Shown: positions 45,035 through 54,447 of the stretch, one piece after another
Layout: every line of letters starts with the position of its first letter
Position numbering within the stretch: position 1 is the first letter of the stretch
Assembly: GCA_965232255.1 (NCBI GenBank)
Contig: OZ246962.1
Location: 2,232,001 to 2,296,000, forward strand
Source of the DNA: Endozoicomonas sp965232255
Lineage (GTDB): Bacteria; Pseudomonadota; Gammaproteobacteria; Pseudomonadales; Endozoicomonadaceae
Direction of reading: 5' to 3'
DNA: 64,000 bases
Translations under genes and position numbers: made by a program
The notes under the pieces: model-generated
What the model saw: the letters and a program-made list of their open reading frames with translations, nothing else
The model's database searches: none
Told to the model about the DNA's origin: nothing

Positions 45035-46423
45035 TCAGCTGTAGAATGCCCGGTAAGCGCGATAAATTTCGTAAATATCGAACTTCGAGGCGATCTCCAT
45101 GGGCGAGTGCATGGACAACAACGCCGCGCCGGCATCAATGGTACGAATGCCGTAATGGGCCAGGAACATGGCTACTGTACTACCGCCGCCTTCGTCCACT
45201 TTGCCAAGCATCCCGGTCTGCCACTTGATGCCAGCATCGTCAAACAGGGCGCGCAGCTCGGCCACGAACTCGGCATCAGCGTCGTTGGTCATGGACTTGC
45301 CTCGAGCGCCGGTATATTTGGTCAGCACCAGACCGTGGCCCAGACGTGCCGCGTTTTGCTCGTCGTGCACCGACTTGAACAGTGGGTTGATGCCAGCGTT
45401 GACATCAGACGACAATGCTCGTGAATTCCATAAACATTTGCGTACCACTCGGGAGCTGTAGTTACCACGGTAAGCTTTGGCCACCAGCTCATCCATGAAG
45501 TACTCCAGATAACGGGACTGCAAACCAGTACTGCCCGCTGAGCCGGTTTCTTCTTTGTCCACCAGAAAGCAGATTGCCGTGGTTTTGGGTATCTCGTCCA
45601 AATCCAGGATCGCCATGAGAGAGGTATAGGCACAAATGCGGTCATCCTGACCATAGGCACCGAGCAGCCCACGATCCAGACCTACATCTCTTGCCTTGGC
45701 TGCTGGCACCAGTTGCAGTTCAGCCGAGATAAAGTCTTCTTCGATCATGCCGTAACTGTCGTGCAACTTTTGCAGCACGTTGTATTTCACCAGCTCCTTG
45801 ATCTCTTTATCTTCGATAGTGGCCGGAATGGAGCCCACCAGGATATTCATCTCCTCGCCTTTGAGCACCTCAGACGCCTTGCGTTCACGCTGCACGTTCT
45901 GATCCAGATGAGGGAGCAGGTCAGGGATGGTAAATACCGGGTCAGAGTCGTCTTCGCCAATGGTGATTGCCACTTTGCTGCCGTCTTTGAGCACCACCAC
46001 ACCGTGGAGTGCCAGCGGACGAGCCGCCCATTGGTACTTCTTGATGCCACCGTAGTAGTGGGTTTTCATCAGCGCCAGTTCCGTGTCTTCGTAAACCGGG
46101 TGCTGTTTCAAGTCCAGATGGGGTGAGTCAATATGAGAAACAACAAAGTTGGCACCGTTTTCCAGATCATCACTGCCGATTACCGCCAACACCAGGTTTT
46201 TATCCCGATTGTTGAACCACACTTTGTCGCCGGGTTTTAACGTCTCTTGCTCGGCTGCCGGCACAAACCCTTTGGCCTGCGCCAAACGAATAGCCTCAGT
46301 AACACAGTGTCGTTCAGTTTTGCCGATATCCAGGTAGTGCTTATAGCCTTCGCAAAAAGCAAAAATAGCCTCTTTATCTGTTGGCGATATCGTCTTCCAG
46401 CCGTTTTCACGCTTGTACAGCAT
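45035..46423 (-). CDS. M18 family aminopeptidase
   Basis: 462 residues, typical of M18 (aspartyl aminopeptidase-like) enzymes. Metal ligands are in VVSHIDSPHLDLK, the acidic DKEETGSAGSTG segment and the C-terminal LAHYGIRTIDAGAALLSMHSPMEIASK. These cobalt/zinc enzymes form large cytoplasmic complexes and remove N-terminal residues, often acidic or neutral, from peptides. An AAGGAA site precedes the ATG. The gene lies 66 bases downstream of a POT peptide transporter gene on the same strand, suggesting a peptide import-and-digestion unit. Confidence 0.9.
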   Translation of the reverse strand: MLYKRENGWKTISPTDKEAIFAFCEGYKHYLDIGKTERHCVTEAIRLAQAKGFVPAAEQETLKPGDKVWFNNRDKNLVLAVIGSDDLENGANFVVSHIDSPHLDLKQHPVYEDTELALMKTHYYGGIKKYQWAARPLALHGVVVLKDGSKVAITIGEDDSDPVFTIPDLLPHLDQNVQRERKASEVLKGEEMNILVGSIPATIEDKEIKELVKYNVLQKLHDSYGMIEEDFISAELQLVPAAKARDVGLDRGLLGAYGQDDRICAYTSLMAILDLDEIPKTTAICFLVDKEETGSAGSTGLQSRYLEYFMDELVAKAYRGNYSSRVVRKCLWNSRALSSDVNAGINPLFKSVHDEQNAARLGHGLVLTKYTGARGKSMTNDADAEFVAELRALFDDAGIKWQTGMLGKVDEGGGSTVAMFLAHYGIRTIDAGAALLSMHSPMEIASKFDIYEIYRAYRAFYS

Positions 46424-46489
46424 ATTGTTAGATTCCTTGCAGAGCGGGTTCCCGCTGGAACCCGGATCTGGGTAGATAAAGTGGAAGAA

Positions 46490-47986
46490 TCAAGCCGGTA
46501 CGGCTGCTGCTTCTGTGGTTTGTGGCTTGCCACTCATCAGGCTGTTCAACTTGGGTACCATCAGGGCAATAAACAAGCCAACCACAATGGTGACTCCTGC
46601 CAGCACGAGGAAGTAATCACCGTACAGTTGCAGGCTTGCCATCGGGGTAACGTCAGCGCCGCTACTGGAAGAGAAGCTGGCCACCCAGGCGCCGATCAGT
46701 GAAGCCAGAGCCAGCGTCATGTTCCAGGCGCCGAAACAGAAGGCACGGATACGAACCGGAAACAGCTTGGCGACAACGGACATGCCCAGGGCGCTGATCA
46801 GCAACTCGCCAACGGCAAAAAAGAAGTTCGGAGTAATAATCCAGAAAGCCGAAACCATGCCATTGTCGTCGACAAAGTATTTGGAAATACCGGCCGAGCC
46901 AAAGGCAATGCCGCAAATAACCATTCCCAGAGCGTACTTGGCCGGCATGGAGAGGTCTTTGTTGCGCGCACCGAGATAGCTGTAGATTTTGGCGATGACC
47001 GGGCTGAGGATAATGATCCACAGTGGGTTAAGTGCCTGGTACTGCACCGGATCGACGACAATACCGAAAATCTCCGGGGAAACGTTGTTGATGGCAAAGA
47101 AGTTCAGCGAGGTTGGCATCTGGTTGTACAGCACGAAGAAGATCAGTGCTTGTAACATCAGGGCCAGACCCACCAGCATACGCTTGCGAGAATCAGCCTC
47201 TTCCTGCTTCATGTGTCTGGCAATCAACACACAAATGGTCAGGGCCGCGACCGCCATCAGCGAGCGAGCCATGGTCAGGTTGGTCAGCAGGTAGCCGGCA
47301 ACACCGACCGCTGCCAAAGCGCCAATCATGAACGTGCCGTATTTTTGCAAGGAGGCTGGCGTGTGATCCGGAGCGGAGCCGACATCACGCATAATGCCGC
47401 GCATCATCAGTAGGCCAGTGACGTTGATGGCCATACCCACGCCGCAAACAACAAAGGCAACGGTCATGGAGGCCATGCTGGCGATGAAAGGAATCACCAG
47501 CATAGTGACGAATGAGCCGACATTGTTGACCATGTACAGATAAGTAAAAGCACCATCCAGACGTGGGTCATCGCTGCCTTTGTAAGCACTGGCCAGCACC
47601 ACCGGTGGGCAAGTACTGCCGGTTGCCCGGCCGATAACCACAAAGCCAAGACCAATAAACAATGGCAGTGTCGTTTTGTTCATGGCTGACATGGCTATCA
47701 GAAAGTAGCCAATGCTCTGGAACACGGTACCAATGGTCAGGTTGCGTTTGGCACCGAGATAATTGTCAGCAATCCAGCCACCAATAAATAACAGGCCAGC
47801 ACCTAAAGCTGTATAACCGCCAAAAATAGCGAACGACTGAGCGGCACTGAATTCCAGATGCTTGTTCAAATAAACCGGTAGCAACGACCACAGGCCGTAA
47901 AAAGAAAAAGCCCACCAGAATTGCCAGAATAGAATAACGTAAAACGTCATGGGGTGTTTTTGCTGTGCTGATATTTCGTGACTCAT
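46490..47986 (-). CDS. POT family proton-coupled di/tripeptide transporter
   Basis: About 498 residues with 12-14 membrane helices. The N-terminal helix region FWQFWWAFSFYGLWSLLPVYL, followed by FGGYTALGAGLLFIGGWIAD and LGAKR, is typical of PTR2/POT carriers such as DtpA. The classical ExxER motif on helix 1 is not seen; the corresponding stretch reads FWWAFSFYGL. That changes the proton-coupling site and may indicate a distinct subgroup. The ATG at 47986 has AGGAAA 8 bases upstream; a TTG at 47992 is less likely. Probably cotranscribed with the M18 peptidase. Confidence 0.87.
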   Translation of the reverse strand: MSHEISAQQKHPMTFYVILFWQFWWAFSFYGLWSLLPVYLNKHLEFSAAQSFAIFGGYTALGAGLLFIGGWIADNYLGAKRNLTIGTVFQSIGYFLIAMSAMNKTTLPLFIGLGFVVIGRATGSTCPPVVLASAYKGSDDPRLDGAFTYLYMVNNVGSFVTMLVIPFIASMASMTVAFVVCGVGMAINVTGLLMMRGIMRDVGSAPDHTPASLQKYGTFMIGALAAVGVAGYLLTNLTMARSLMAVAALTICVLIARHMKQEEADSRKRMLVGLALMLQALIFFVLYNQMPTSLNFFAINNVSPEIFGIVVDPVQYQALNPLWIIILSPVIAKIYSYLGARNKDLSMPAKYALGMVICGIAFGSAGISKYFVDDNGMVSAFWIITPNFFFAVGELLISALGMSVVAKLFPVRIRAFCFGAWNMTLALASLIGAWVASFSSSSGADVTPMASLQLYGDYFLVLAGVTIVVGLFIALMVPKLNSLMSGKPQTTEAAAVPA

Positions 47987-48008
47987 GCACAATTTCCTAC
48001 TGTCAAAT

Positions 48009-48031
48009 ACCCCGTTAAGAGGGGTTTTTTT
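48009..48031 (+). terminator. Terminator-like hairpin with T-run and no upstream plus-strand gene
   Basis: ACCCC / GGGGT stem with a 7-base loop followed by seven T, reading on the plus strand. It lies just upstream of the minus-strand POT gene, so it does not end any recognised transcript. It may block antisense transcription into the POT operon, or structure that operon's leader. Confidence 0.55.
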
Positions 48032-48127
48032 AAAAAAGTGATCGCTTGACTTACTATCAGATGGGTATGGCCAGAGATGCCATGCGCGGAATATTCTGCC
48101 AGATTTGTTGCAAAAAGTAATTGATTT

Positions 48128-48226
48128 ATGGCAACAGGTGATGGTTTGTTAGTGATTGTTATCGGTTTGTTGGTGGCAGTTTTGCTCAGTGTCTTTTTCT
48201 TTTACGTTTGGCCATCAGCGATTTAA
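48128..48226 (+). CDS. Candidate 32-residue single-span membrane protein
   Basis: A small frame, ATG to TAA. After six polar residues comes one long hydrophobic segment (GLLVIVIGLLVAVLLSVFFF) and a short YVWPSAI tail. It is the size of many small membrane proteins such as CydX, but I recognise no family. The ribosome-binding site is weak. It overlaps the tail of the minus-strand gene at 48186-48410. Could be chance. Confidence 0.3.
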   Translation: MATGDGLLVIVIGLLVAVLLSVFFFYVWPSAI

Positions 48227-48410
48227 TCGTTGATGCCAGGGCGATTACCAAAAAGAGAAAAATAAGGCCGTAATTAAAGCTGTTTTCTGAGAGGGGATGG
48301 CCAGTAACAGGGACTTTAAAAGCGTATAGCAGTGAAATGATGGCAGCGGCAAAGACACAGGTTCGCATTACTGAATTGCAGATTTTTCTTGATAAACTTG
48401 GCTGCTTCAC
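48186..48410 (-). CDS. Small two-helix membrane protein
   Basis: About 73-81 residues with two hydrophobic segments (TCVFAAAIISLLYAF and YGLIFLFLVIALAST) and a strongly basic tail (KRKRKRH), so the C-terminus should face the cytoplasm. No family recognised. A GTG at 48410 with GGGGAA 7 bases upstream is the best start; another GTG at 48431 is possible. It stands alone upstream of the POT transporter gene, separated by about 200 bases. Confidence 0.45.
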   Translation of the reverse strand: MKQPSLSRKICNSVMRTCVFAAAIISLLYAFKVPVTGHPLSENSFNYGLIFLFLVIALASTIKSLMAKRKRKRH

Positions 48411-48431
48411 TTTCGTATTCCCCGAATGCAC

Positions 48432-48823
48432 TTGTTTTGTGTTTAGTCCAATGCTCTAACGGTTCTGGCTATTTTTCATTGATGTTTATCAATGAAAGTC
48501 CATGGTCGTTAATGACGGTTTCTGTGTACAGTATTGCATTTTTATGCTGGCAATCTGCCCATTGTGCCGATGCCAGAGCGTCAAATGCCGAGTGTTGGCT
48601 GTTTTCCATTCACCTGACTCAGATCAATATGCGGAAAACCGTTATTGACATAAACTCCTTTGCGTCTCAGCGCTATTGGCATAATGGTTTTGCTGTTCGG
48701 GAGGTCTTTTGCGGCGGTCGCTGTGATTGTCGGTTTTTTTGCTGATTGAGTGTTGAGGTAAGTGTTTGTCCGGGCAGCGGTCACCAGAGCCGCCAATAAC
48801 AATTCTAAATGGTAGAAAATACG
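48432..48823. promoter_or_regulatory. Intergenic region upstream of the peptide ABC operon
   Basis: About 390 bases with no gene I can support; a 118-codon frame here has an unlikely composition. It must contain the promoter of the substrate-binding protein gene. No clear boxes were fixed. Confidence 0.35.
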
Positions 48824-50341
48824 ATGATTAAGTCCATAAAGGTTGCTACTGCCTTGTGCATGGCAGCTGTCCTTAGTGCCTGTGGTGGGCCGGAGTCGTC
48901 CTCGGGAATAAAAGATACCCTGGTTGTCGCCCAGGGAGCTGATGCCAAAACCCTTGATCCTCACGCCACCAATGATCAGCCATCATCCCGGGTAGCGGTA
49001 CAAATTTACAGCCAATTGGTGGAAACCGATAAGGACATGAACATTGTTCCCGGTTTGGCGGAGTCCTGGGAAAAACTGGACGACAACACTACTCAGTTCA
49101 AACTGAGAAAAGGGGTGAAATTCCATAATGGTGAGGAGTTAAAGGCAGCTGACGTTAAGTTCACTCTTGATGCCATGGTGGCTTCACCAACGGTTTCCCA
49201 TATTGTCAGTTCTATTGATGGCGTTGATGTGGTTGACGATTACACGGTAAACGTCCACACCAAAGAACCTTTTGGGCCACTGCTCTACCATCTGAGCCAT
49301 ACCGCCGCCTCCATTCTTAATGAAAAAGCCGTCATTGCCGCTGGCGACCAGTATGGACAACATCCTGTTGGCACCGGGCCTTACCAGTTTGTTGACTGGC
49401 AAGTGGGCGACCGGATTACCCTCAAAGCCTTTGACGACTACTACGGCGGCAAACAGGCAATTCCTAATGTGGTGTTTCGCAATATTCCTGAAGGCACCAA
49501 CCGGGCCATTGCGCTGGAAACCGGTGAAGTCGATATCGCCTATGATCTGGAGCCGATCGACAAGGAAACCATTACGCGCAAAGAGACTCTGCAGCTGGTG
49601 GAGGAAGAGTCATTCTCAGTAGCCTATCTGGGCTTTAACACCCAAAAGGCACCGTTTAACAACGTCAAAGTACGCCAGGCGATTGCTTATGCCATCAACG
49701 CTGATGACATCATTGATGCTGTTTTAATGGGTGCTGGCTCGCCTTCCAATTCACCCATTGGCCCAAAAGTATTTGGCCACAACCCGGACATCCCCAGGTA
49801 TCAGCAGAACTATGAGAAGGCTCGCCAGCTGCTGGCTGAAGCCGGTTATCCGGACGGGTTCAAAACTTCTATCTGGACCAACGACAACCCAGTGCGAGTA
49901 CAAATATCTCAGGTGGTTCAGGCGCAGCTGCGACAGATCGGCATTGATATGTCCATCGACGTGGTGGAGTGGGGAGCATTCCTGGACGGCACGTCTCGCG
50001 GCGACCACGATATGTTCATCATGGGTTGGGTGACAGTGACCGGTGATGCGGACTACGGCCTTTATGCGCTGTTTCACTCCACGACCCACGGCAGTGCTGG
50101 CAACCGGTCATTCTACAGCAATCCGGAAGTAGACGGCTTGCTCAGCGAAGCTCGTACGTCAACTGACGTTCAAGAGCGTGAGGCGTTATACCACAAGTTA
50201 CAGGTAACGCTGCAAAGCGAAGTCCCTACTTTCGCCATTTATGACCAGTTCCAGAACGTTGGCATCCAACGCAATGTGGCAGGTTTCAGCATGGCACCGG
50301 CCGGCCACCACAAGTTGCGGGGAGTACGCTTTCAAGGCTGA
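48824..50341 (+). CDS. Periplasmic peptide-binding lipoprotein of a Dpp/Opp-type ABC transporter
   Basis: About 505 residues, solute-binding family 5. The N-terminus is a lipoprotein signal (lipobox LSAC, Cys at about 20). Then come QGADAKTLDPHATNDQPS, the WEKLDDNTTQFKLRKGVKFHNGEEL block and NVKVRQAIAYAINADDI, as in DppA, GsiB and OppA. It captures peptides in the periplasm for the two permeases encoded downstream. The ATG at 48824 gives a normal signal length; an ATG five codons upstream is possible. A 172-base gap with small repeats separates it from the permeases, which often allows extra expression of the binding protein. Confidence 0.9.
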   Translation: MIKSIKVATALCMAAVLSACGGPESSSGIKDTLVVAQGADAKTLDPHATNDQPSSRVAVQIYSQLVETDKDMNIVPGLAESWEKLDDNTTQFKLRKGVKFHNGEELKAADVKFTLDAMVASPTVSHIVSSIDGVDVVDDYTVNVHTKEPFGPLLYHLSHTAASILNEKAVIAAGDQYGQHPVGTGPYQFVDWQVGDRITLKAFDDYYGGKQAIPNVVFRNIPEGTNRAIALETGEVDIAYDLEPIDKETITRKETLQLVEEESFSVAYLGFNTQKAPFNNVKVRQAIAYAINADDIIDAVLMGAGSPSNSPIGPKVFGHNPDIPRYQQNYEKARQLLAEAGYPDGFKTSIWTNDNPVRVQISQVVQAQLRQIGIDMSIDVVEWGAFLDGTSRGDHDMFIMGWVTVTGDADYGLYALFHSTTHGSAGNRSFYSNPEVDGLLSEARTSTDVQEREALYHKLQVTLQSEVPTFAIYDQFQNVGIQRNVAGFSMAPAGHHKLRGVRFQG

Positions 50342-50371
50342 TCCGCTTTGCCCTGAACAGGTTATTTGATC

Positions 50372-50411
50372 GTTACAAAAATTGCTTGTTACAAAAATTA
50401 ATCGTTACAAA
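50372..50411 (+). repeat. Three GTTACAAA repeats at 16-bp spacing
   Basis: GTTACAAA begins at 50372, 50388 and 50404, exactly 16 bases apart. The first two units share GTTACAAAAATT. It lies right after the binding-protein gene. It could be slippage, or direct-repeat binding sites on one face of the helix every one and a half turns. Confidence 0.5.
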
Positions 50412-50419
50412 GTCGCGGC

Positions 50420-50438
50420 CACGCCTCTTGCGGGCGTG
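50420..50438 (+). terminator. Intercistronic hairpin between binding protein and permease genes
   Basis: Stem CACGCC / GGCGTG with a 7-base loop, no T-run. Hairpins at this point in peptide ABC operons commonly stabilise the upstream message or partly terminate it. Confidence 0.45.
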
Positions 50439-50513
50439 TGCTTCTTGCCCATCGAAGTGCCACAGGCAGGAGGCCGACCAGGCATCGATGGGTTCAGCCC
50501 TGAAGGGTAGACC

Positions 50514-51440
50514 ATGCATAGATTTATTCTGAAAAGACTGCTGTTGTTGATACCGGTATTGCTTGGGGTCTCATTGTTGGTCTTTGCCATTATGTCCTTT
50601 ACTCCCGGCGATCCGGCTCAGCTGATTCTTGGCGAGAATGCTCCGCCGGAAGCCGTGGCCGAGCTGCGCGAAGAGATGGGGCTGAACGATCCTTTTGTGT
50701 TGCGCTACGCCCGTTTTGTCGGCAACGCTATGGTAGGGGATTTGGGACAGTCCTATACCAGCGGTCGGGATGTGTTTGACGAAATCTTTTCCCGTTTTCC
50801 CAATACCCTGATTCTGGCTGCGCTCGGCGTCATTATTGCAGTGCTGATCGGGATTCCCGTTGGCATTATTTCCGCAACTCGCCAGTATTCCATGATCGAC
50901 AGTGGCTCGATGATTTTTGCCCTGCTCGGTGTCTCCATGCCCAACTTCTGGCTGGGCTTGATGATGATCCTGCTGTTTTCCGTCAACCTGGGTTGGGTGC
51001 CTTCCGGCGGTTACTCCGACTGGAGCTCGCTGATTATGCCGGCCATTACCCTGGGCACCGGATCGGCCGCCATCATCACTCGCATGACGCGCTCGTCCAT
51101 GCTGGAGGTGATTCGTCAGGATTACATCCGTACTGCTCGGGCCAAGGGCGTTGCGGAAAATGTGGTGATTAACCAGCATGCCCTGAAAAATGCCCTGATT
51201 CCGGTGATTACGGTTATCGGTTTGCAGTTTGGTTACCTGCTCGGCGGTGCCGTGTTGACTGAAACCGTCTTCTCCTGGCCGGGAGTTGGCCGGATGATGG
51301 TCGATGCTATCCGACAAAAAGATGCGCCTACGGTGCTGGGGACCGTGGTGTTTCTGGCCACCACCTTTAGCCTGGTGAATCTGTTTGTTGATTTGCTGTA
51401 CGGTTTTGTCGATCCGCGCATCAAGTCCCAGTACGCCTAA
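50514..51440 (+). CDS. Peptide ABC transporter permease, DppB/GsiC type
   Basis: 308 residues with six membrane helices. The N-terminal MHRFILKRLLLLIPVLLGVS and the cytoplasmic EAA loop (DYIRTARAKGVAENVV...HALKNALIPVIT) are typical of DppB-class permeases. It pairs with the DppC-type protein encoded 12 bases downstream to form the channel. AGGG precedes the ATG at good spacing. The C-terminal LYGFVDPRIKS is the usual family ending. Confidence 0.92.
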   Translation: MHRFILKRLLLLIPVLLGVSLLVFAIMSFTPGDPAQLILGENAPPEAVAELREEMGLNDPFVLRYARFVGNAMVGDLGQSYTSGRDVFDEIFSRFPNTLILAALGVIIAVLIGIPVGIISATRQYSMIDSGSMIFALLGVSMPNFWLGLMMILLFSVNLGWVPSGGYSDWSSLIMPAITLGTGSAAIITRMTRSSMLEVIRQDYIRTARAKGVAENVVINQHALKNALIPVITVIGLQFGYLLGGAVLTETVFSWPGVGRMMVDAIRQKDAPTVLGTVVFLATTFSLVNLFVDLLYGFVDPRIKSQYA

Positions 51441-51452
51441 GGAGAAACGGTT

Positions 51453-52367
51453 ATGTCACAGGAAATGACGCTGGCGTTGCGCAGCCCGGCGGCTGAATCC
51501 GCCAAGGCGGCACCGAAAAAACGCAGCCAATGGCTGGAGGTCTGGCAGCGGCTCAAGCGCAACAAAATGGCTATGTTGGGGTTGGTGATTCTGTCGCTGG
51601 TGGTGCTGGCGGCCGTCTTTGCCGACGTGATCGCCGACTATGAAACGATGGTCATCGCCCAGAATCTGGGCGACCGACTGCAAGGGCCCAGCGCCCAGTA
51701 CTGGCTGGGCACTGACGAGTTTGGTCGGGATATTTTCGCCCGGATCATCCACGGGGCTCGGGTCTCTTTGCTGGTGGGTGTGTTGTCGGTGGCCATTGCT
51801 ATTGTTATTGGCGGCAGCCTGGGGGCAGTCGCCGGATACTACGGCGGCAAGTTGGATAACTACATCATGCGGGTGATGGATATCTTTCTGGCGGTGCCGA
51901 GCATTTTGTTGGCTATTGCCATCGTCTCAGCCCTTGGTGCCAGTTTGATGAATTTAATGTTCGCCATCGCGGTTTCCAGCATACCCAGCTACGCCCGGGT
52001 GGTGCGTGCCTCGGTGCTCACTGTGCGCGACCAGGAGTTTATTGAGGCGGCGCGAGCCATCGGTGCCAGCGATGCCCGGATTATCTTTCGGCATATTATT
52101 CCTAACTGCCTGTCGCCCGTTATTGTCCAGGGCGCGCTTGGGGTGGCTGGTGCCATTCTCTCCACGGCGGGGCTGAGCTTTATCGGCCTGGGCATTCAGC
52201 CGCCGGAGCCAGAGTGGGGGGCCATGCTCTCAGGTGGACGCCAGTACTTGCGCCATGCCTGGCATGTCACTACGTTCCCTGGCTTGACCATCATGATCAC
52301 CATTTTGGCCCTGAACCTGCTGGGTGATGGTCTGCGCGATGCTCTGGACCCACGCCTGAAGCACTGA
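51453..52367 (+). CDS. Peptide ABC transporter permease, DppC/GsiD type
   Basis: 304 residues, six helices with the N-terminal OppC_N extension (WQRLKRNKMAMLGLVIL). LGTDEFGRDIFARIIHGARVSL and the EAA loop EFIEAARAIGASDARIIFRHIIPNC are classical. It ends in GDGLRDALDPRLKH as most DppC proteins do. AAGGAG lies 8 bases before the ATG. Second channel subunit of the peptide importer. Confidence 0.93.
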   Translation: MSQEMTLALRSPAAESAKAAPKKRSQWLEVWQRLKRNKMAMLGLVILSLVVLAAVFADVIADYETMVIAQNLGDRLQGPSAQYWLGTDEFGRDIFARIIHGARVSLLVGVLSVAIAIVIGGSLGAVAGYYGGKLDNYIMRVMDIFLAVPSILLAIAIVSALGASLMNLMFAIAVSSIPSYARVVRASVLTVRDQEFIEAARAIGASDARIIFRHIIPNCLSPVIVQGALGVAGAILSTAGLSFIGLGIQPPEPEWGAMLSGGRQYLRHAWHVTTFPGLTIMITILALNLLGDGLRDALDPRLKH

Positions 52368-52433
52368 TTGATATTTGCCAGGAGCGGTCGCCTGCGAGCG
52401 ACCGGCGTGACAAAACGCGATTTGAGAATAACT

Positions 52434-53444
52434 ATGCCAAACGAAGTAAATACACAAGATCTGTTGTCTATTACCGGGCTCAGCATCGTTTATGAGGTCG
52501 ATGGTGAGACGACGTATGCCGTTAATGACCTGAACCTCACTTTAAAACCGGGTGAGACGCTGGGGCTGATTGGTGAGACCGGGGCCGGCAAGACCACCAC
52601 TGCCCTGGGTATTATGGGGTTGGTGCCCAGGCCACCCGGCCGTGTGGTCAGCGGCAAAGTGATGTTTGCCGGAGAAGACCTGCTGCAGCTGCCAGAAGAG
52701 CAAATGCGTCGGGTACGGGGCAAAAAGATCTCCATGATTTTCCAGGATCCCATGACCTCTCTGAATCCGGTGATGACCGTGGGCGAGCAAATTGCCGAGG
52801 TTATCCTGATTCATGAGGGTGTCAGTCGCAAAGAGTCGGTACAAAAAGCCGGTGAAATGCTGGAAATGGTGGGTATTCCCGCTGCTCGCGCCGGAGATTA
52901 TCCGCACCAGTTTTCGGGTGGTATGAAACAGCGGGTGGTGATTGCCATCGCCCTGGCTTGTAATCCCGACCTGCTGATTGCCGATGAGCCGACCACGGCA
53001 CTGGACGTCACCATTCAGGCCCAGGTGCTGGACTTGATGAAAGCGTTGAAAACCCGCTACAACACCGCCATGATCCTGATTACCCACGATCTGGGCGTGG
53101 TGGCCCAGGTATGCGACAAAGTGGCCATCATGTACGCGGGCGAAGTGGTGGAAAGCGGCGCTATTCGCGACGTGTATGAAAACACCAAACATCCGTATAC
53201 CAAAGGACTGTTTGACTCCATTCCCGATCTCGATCACACGGTTGGACGACTAAAGCCCATTAAAGGGATGATGCCGGACCCGACCGATCTGCCCTCAGGC
53301 TGCAAGTTTCATCCCCGTTGTCCGGACGCTGTGGCCAGTTGCGCCAGCGCCATGCCCGCGGCAATTACCACCGAGGCGGGACATATTGCCCGCTGCCTGA
53401 TGCTCAAACCAATGGCAGAACCATCCAACCGGGTACAGGGGTAA
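52434..53444 (+). CDS. Peptide ABC transporter ATPase, DppD type
   Basis: About 336 residues. Walker A GETGAGKTT, signature FSGGMKQRVVIAIAL, Walker B LLIADEPTTALD, H-loop LITHD, and a C-terminal oligopeptide-transport domain with the cysteine cluster CKFHPRCPDAVASC that holds an iron-sulfur centre in DppD. The ATG at 52434 is chosen; the frame opens at a TTG right after the DppC stop but that stretch has no ribosome-binding site. One of two ATPases energising peptide import. Confidence 0.92.
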   Translation: MPNEVNTQDLLSITGLSIVYEVDGETTYAVNDLNLTLKPGETLGLIGETGAGKTTTALGIMGLVPRPPGRVVSGKVMFAGEDLLQLPEEQMRRVRGKKISMIFQDPMTSLNPVMTVGEQIAEVILIHEGVSRKESVQKAGEMLEMVGIPAARAGDYPHQFSGGMKQRVVIAIALACNPDLLIADEPTTALDVTIQAQVLDLMKALKTRYNTAMILITHDLGVVAQVCDKVAIMYAGEVVESGAIRDVYENTKHPYTKGLFDSIPDLDHTVGRLKPIKGMMPDPTDLPSGCKFHPRCPDAVASCASAMPAAITTEAGHIARCLMLKPMAEPSNRVQG

Positions 53445-53448
53445 CGGC

Positions 53449-54411
53449 ATGTCAGACATTTTGCTGGAAGTAAAAAATCTGGAGAAGCACTTCTCCACCC
53501 CCAAAGGAATGCTCCATGCAGTGGATGGCGTCACGTTTGCCATTGAACGCGGTAAAACCCTGGGCATCGTCGGCGAATCCGGTTGTGGCAAGTCCACCAC
53601 TGGTCGGGTTATTTTGCGCCTGCTTGAGGCCACTGGCGGTGAGATTTTGTTTGAGGGGCAAAGCATTCGTGAGTTCGACAAAAATCAGATGCGCCGCCTG
53701 CGCGAAGATATGCAGATTATCTTCCAGGACCCGTTTGCCTCGTTGAATCCGCGCATGACCGCCAGTGAGATTATCGGTGAACCACTGGTTATCCATAAAA
53801 AGGTGAACAGTAAACAAGAGCTGGCCGAACGGGTAGCGGAATTGATGGCACTCGTGGGGCTGAGTCCACGCCTGGTCAATACCTATCCGCACGAACTGGA
53901 CGGGGGCAGACGACAGCGTATTGGTATTGCCCGGGCGCTGGCATTAAAGCCAAAGTTCATTATTTGCGACGAGCCGGTTTCGGCCCTGGATGTGTCCATT
54001 CAGGCGCAGATTCTCAACCTGATGCAAGACCTGCAAGAACAGCTGGGGCTGACCTATATTTTCATCACCCACGATTTGTCAGTGGTCAAACACTTTTCCG
54101 ACGATATTGCGGTGATGTACCTGGGACAGCTGATCGAGAAAGCCTCGTCAAAGGACTTGTTCCAGAATCCGTCCCATCCTTATACCCGTGCACTGCTGTC
54201 GTCTATCCCGTCGATCCACCTGGATCACAAGATGGAACGGGTGGTATTGCAGGGCGAGATCACTTCACCCATCAACCCGAAACCAGGCTGTCGTTTTGCG
54301 CCCCGTTGCCAGCACGCCACGCCCGAGTGCAGCAGTCGGGAGATTGACTTGACCGAGATCCGTACCGGGCACTTTGTGGCTTGTCATTTGGTTGAGAACG
54401 GCGTGCATTAA
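53449..54411 (+). CDS. Peptide ABC transporter ATPase, DppF type
   Basis: 320 residues. Walker A GESGCGKST, Q-loop FQDPFASLNPRMT, signature LDGGRRQRIGIARAL (an aspartate replaces serine of LSGG, seen in a subset of these ATPases), Walker B FIICDEPVSALD, and the C-terminal CRFAPRCQHATPEC motif. Its ATG is four bases past the DppD stop with AGGGG upstream. It completes a five-gene peptide importer on the plus strand. Confidence 0.92.
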   Translation: MSDILLEVKNLEKHFSTPKGMLHAVDGVTFAIERGKTLGIVGESGCGKSTTGRVILRLLEATGGEILFEGQSIREFDKNQMRRLREDMQIIFQDPFASLNPRMTASEIIGEPLVIHKKVNSKQELAERVAELMALVGLSPRLVNTYPHELDGGRRQRIGIARALALKPKFIICDEPVSALDVSIQAQILNLMQDLQEQLGLTYIFITHDLSVVKHFSDDIAVMYLGQLIEKASSKDLFQNPSHPYTRALLSSIPSIHLDHKMERVVLQGEITSPINPKPGCRFAPRCQHATPECSSREIDLTEIRTGHFVACHLVENGVH

Positions 54412-54447
54412 TAAATATCCCACCCTCGGCGCAGTTGCCGGGGGGCT

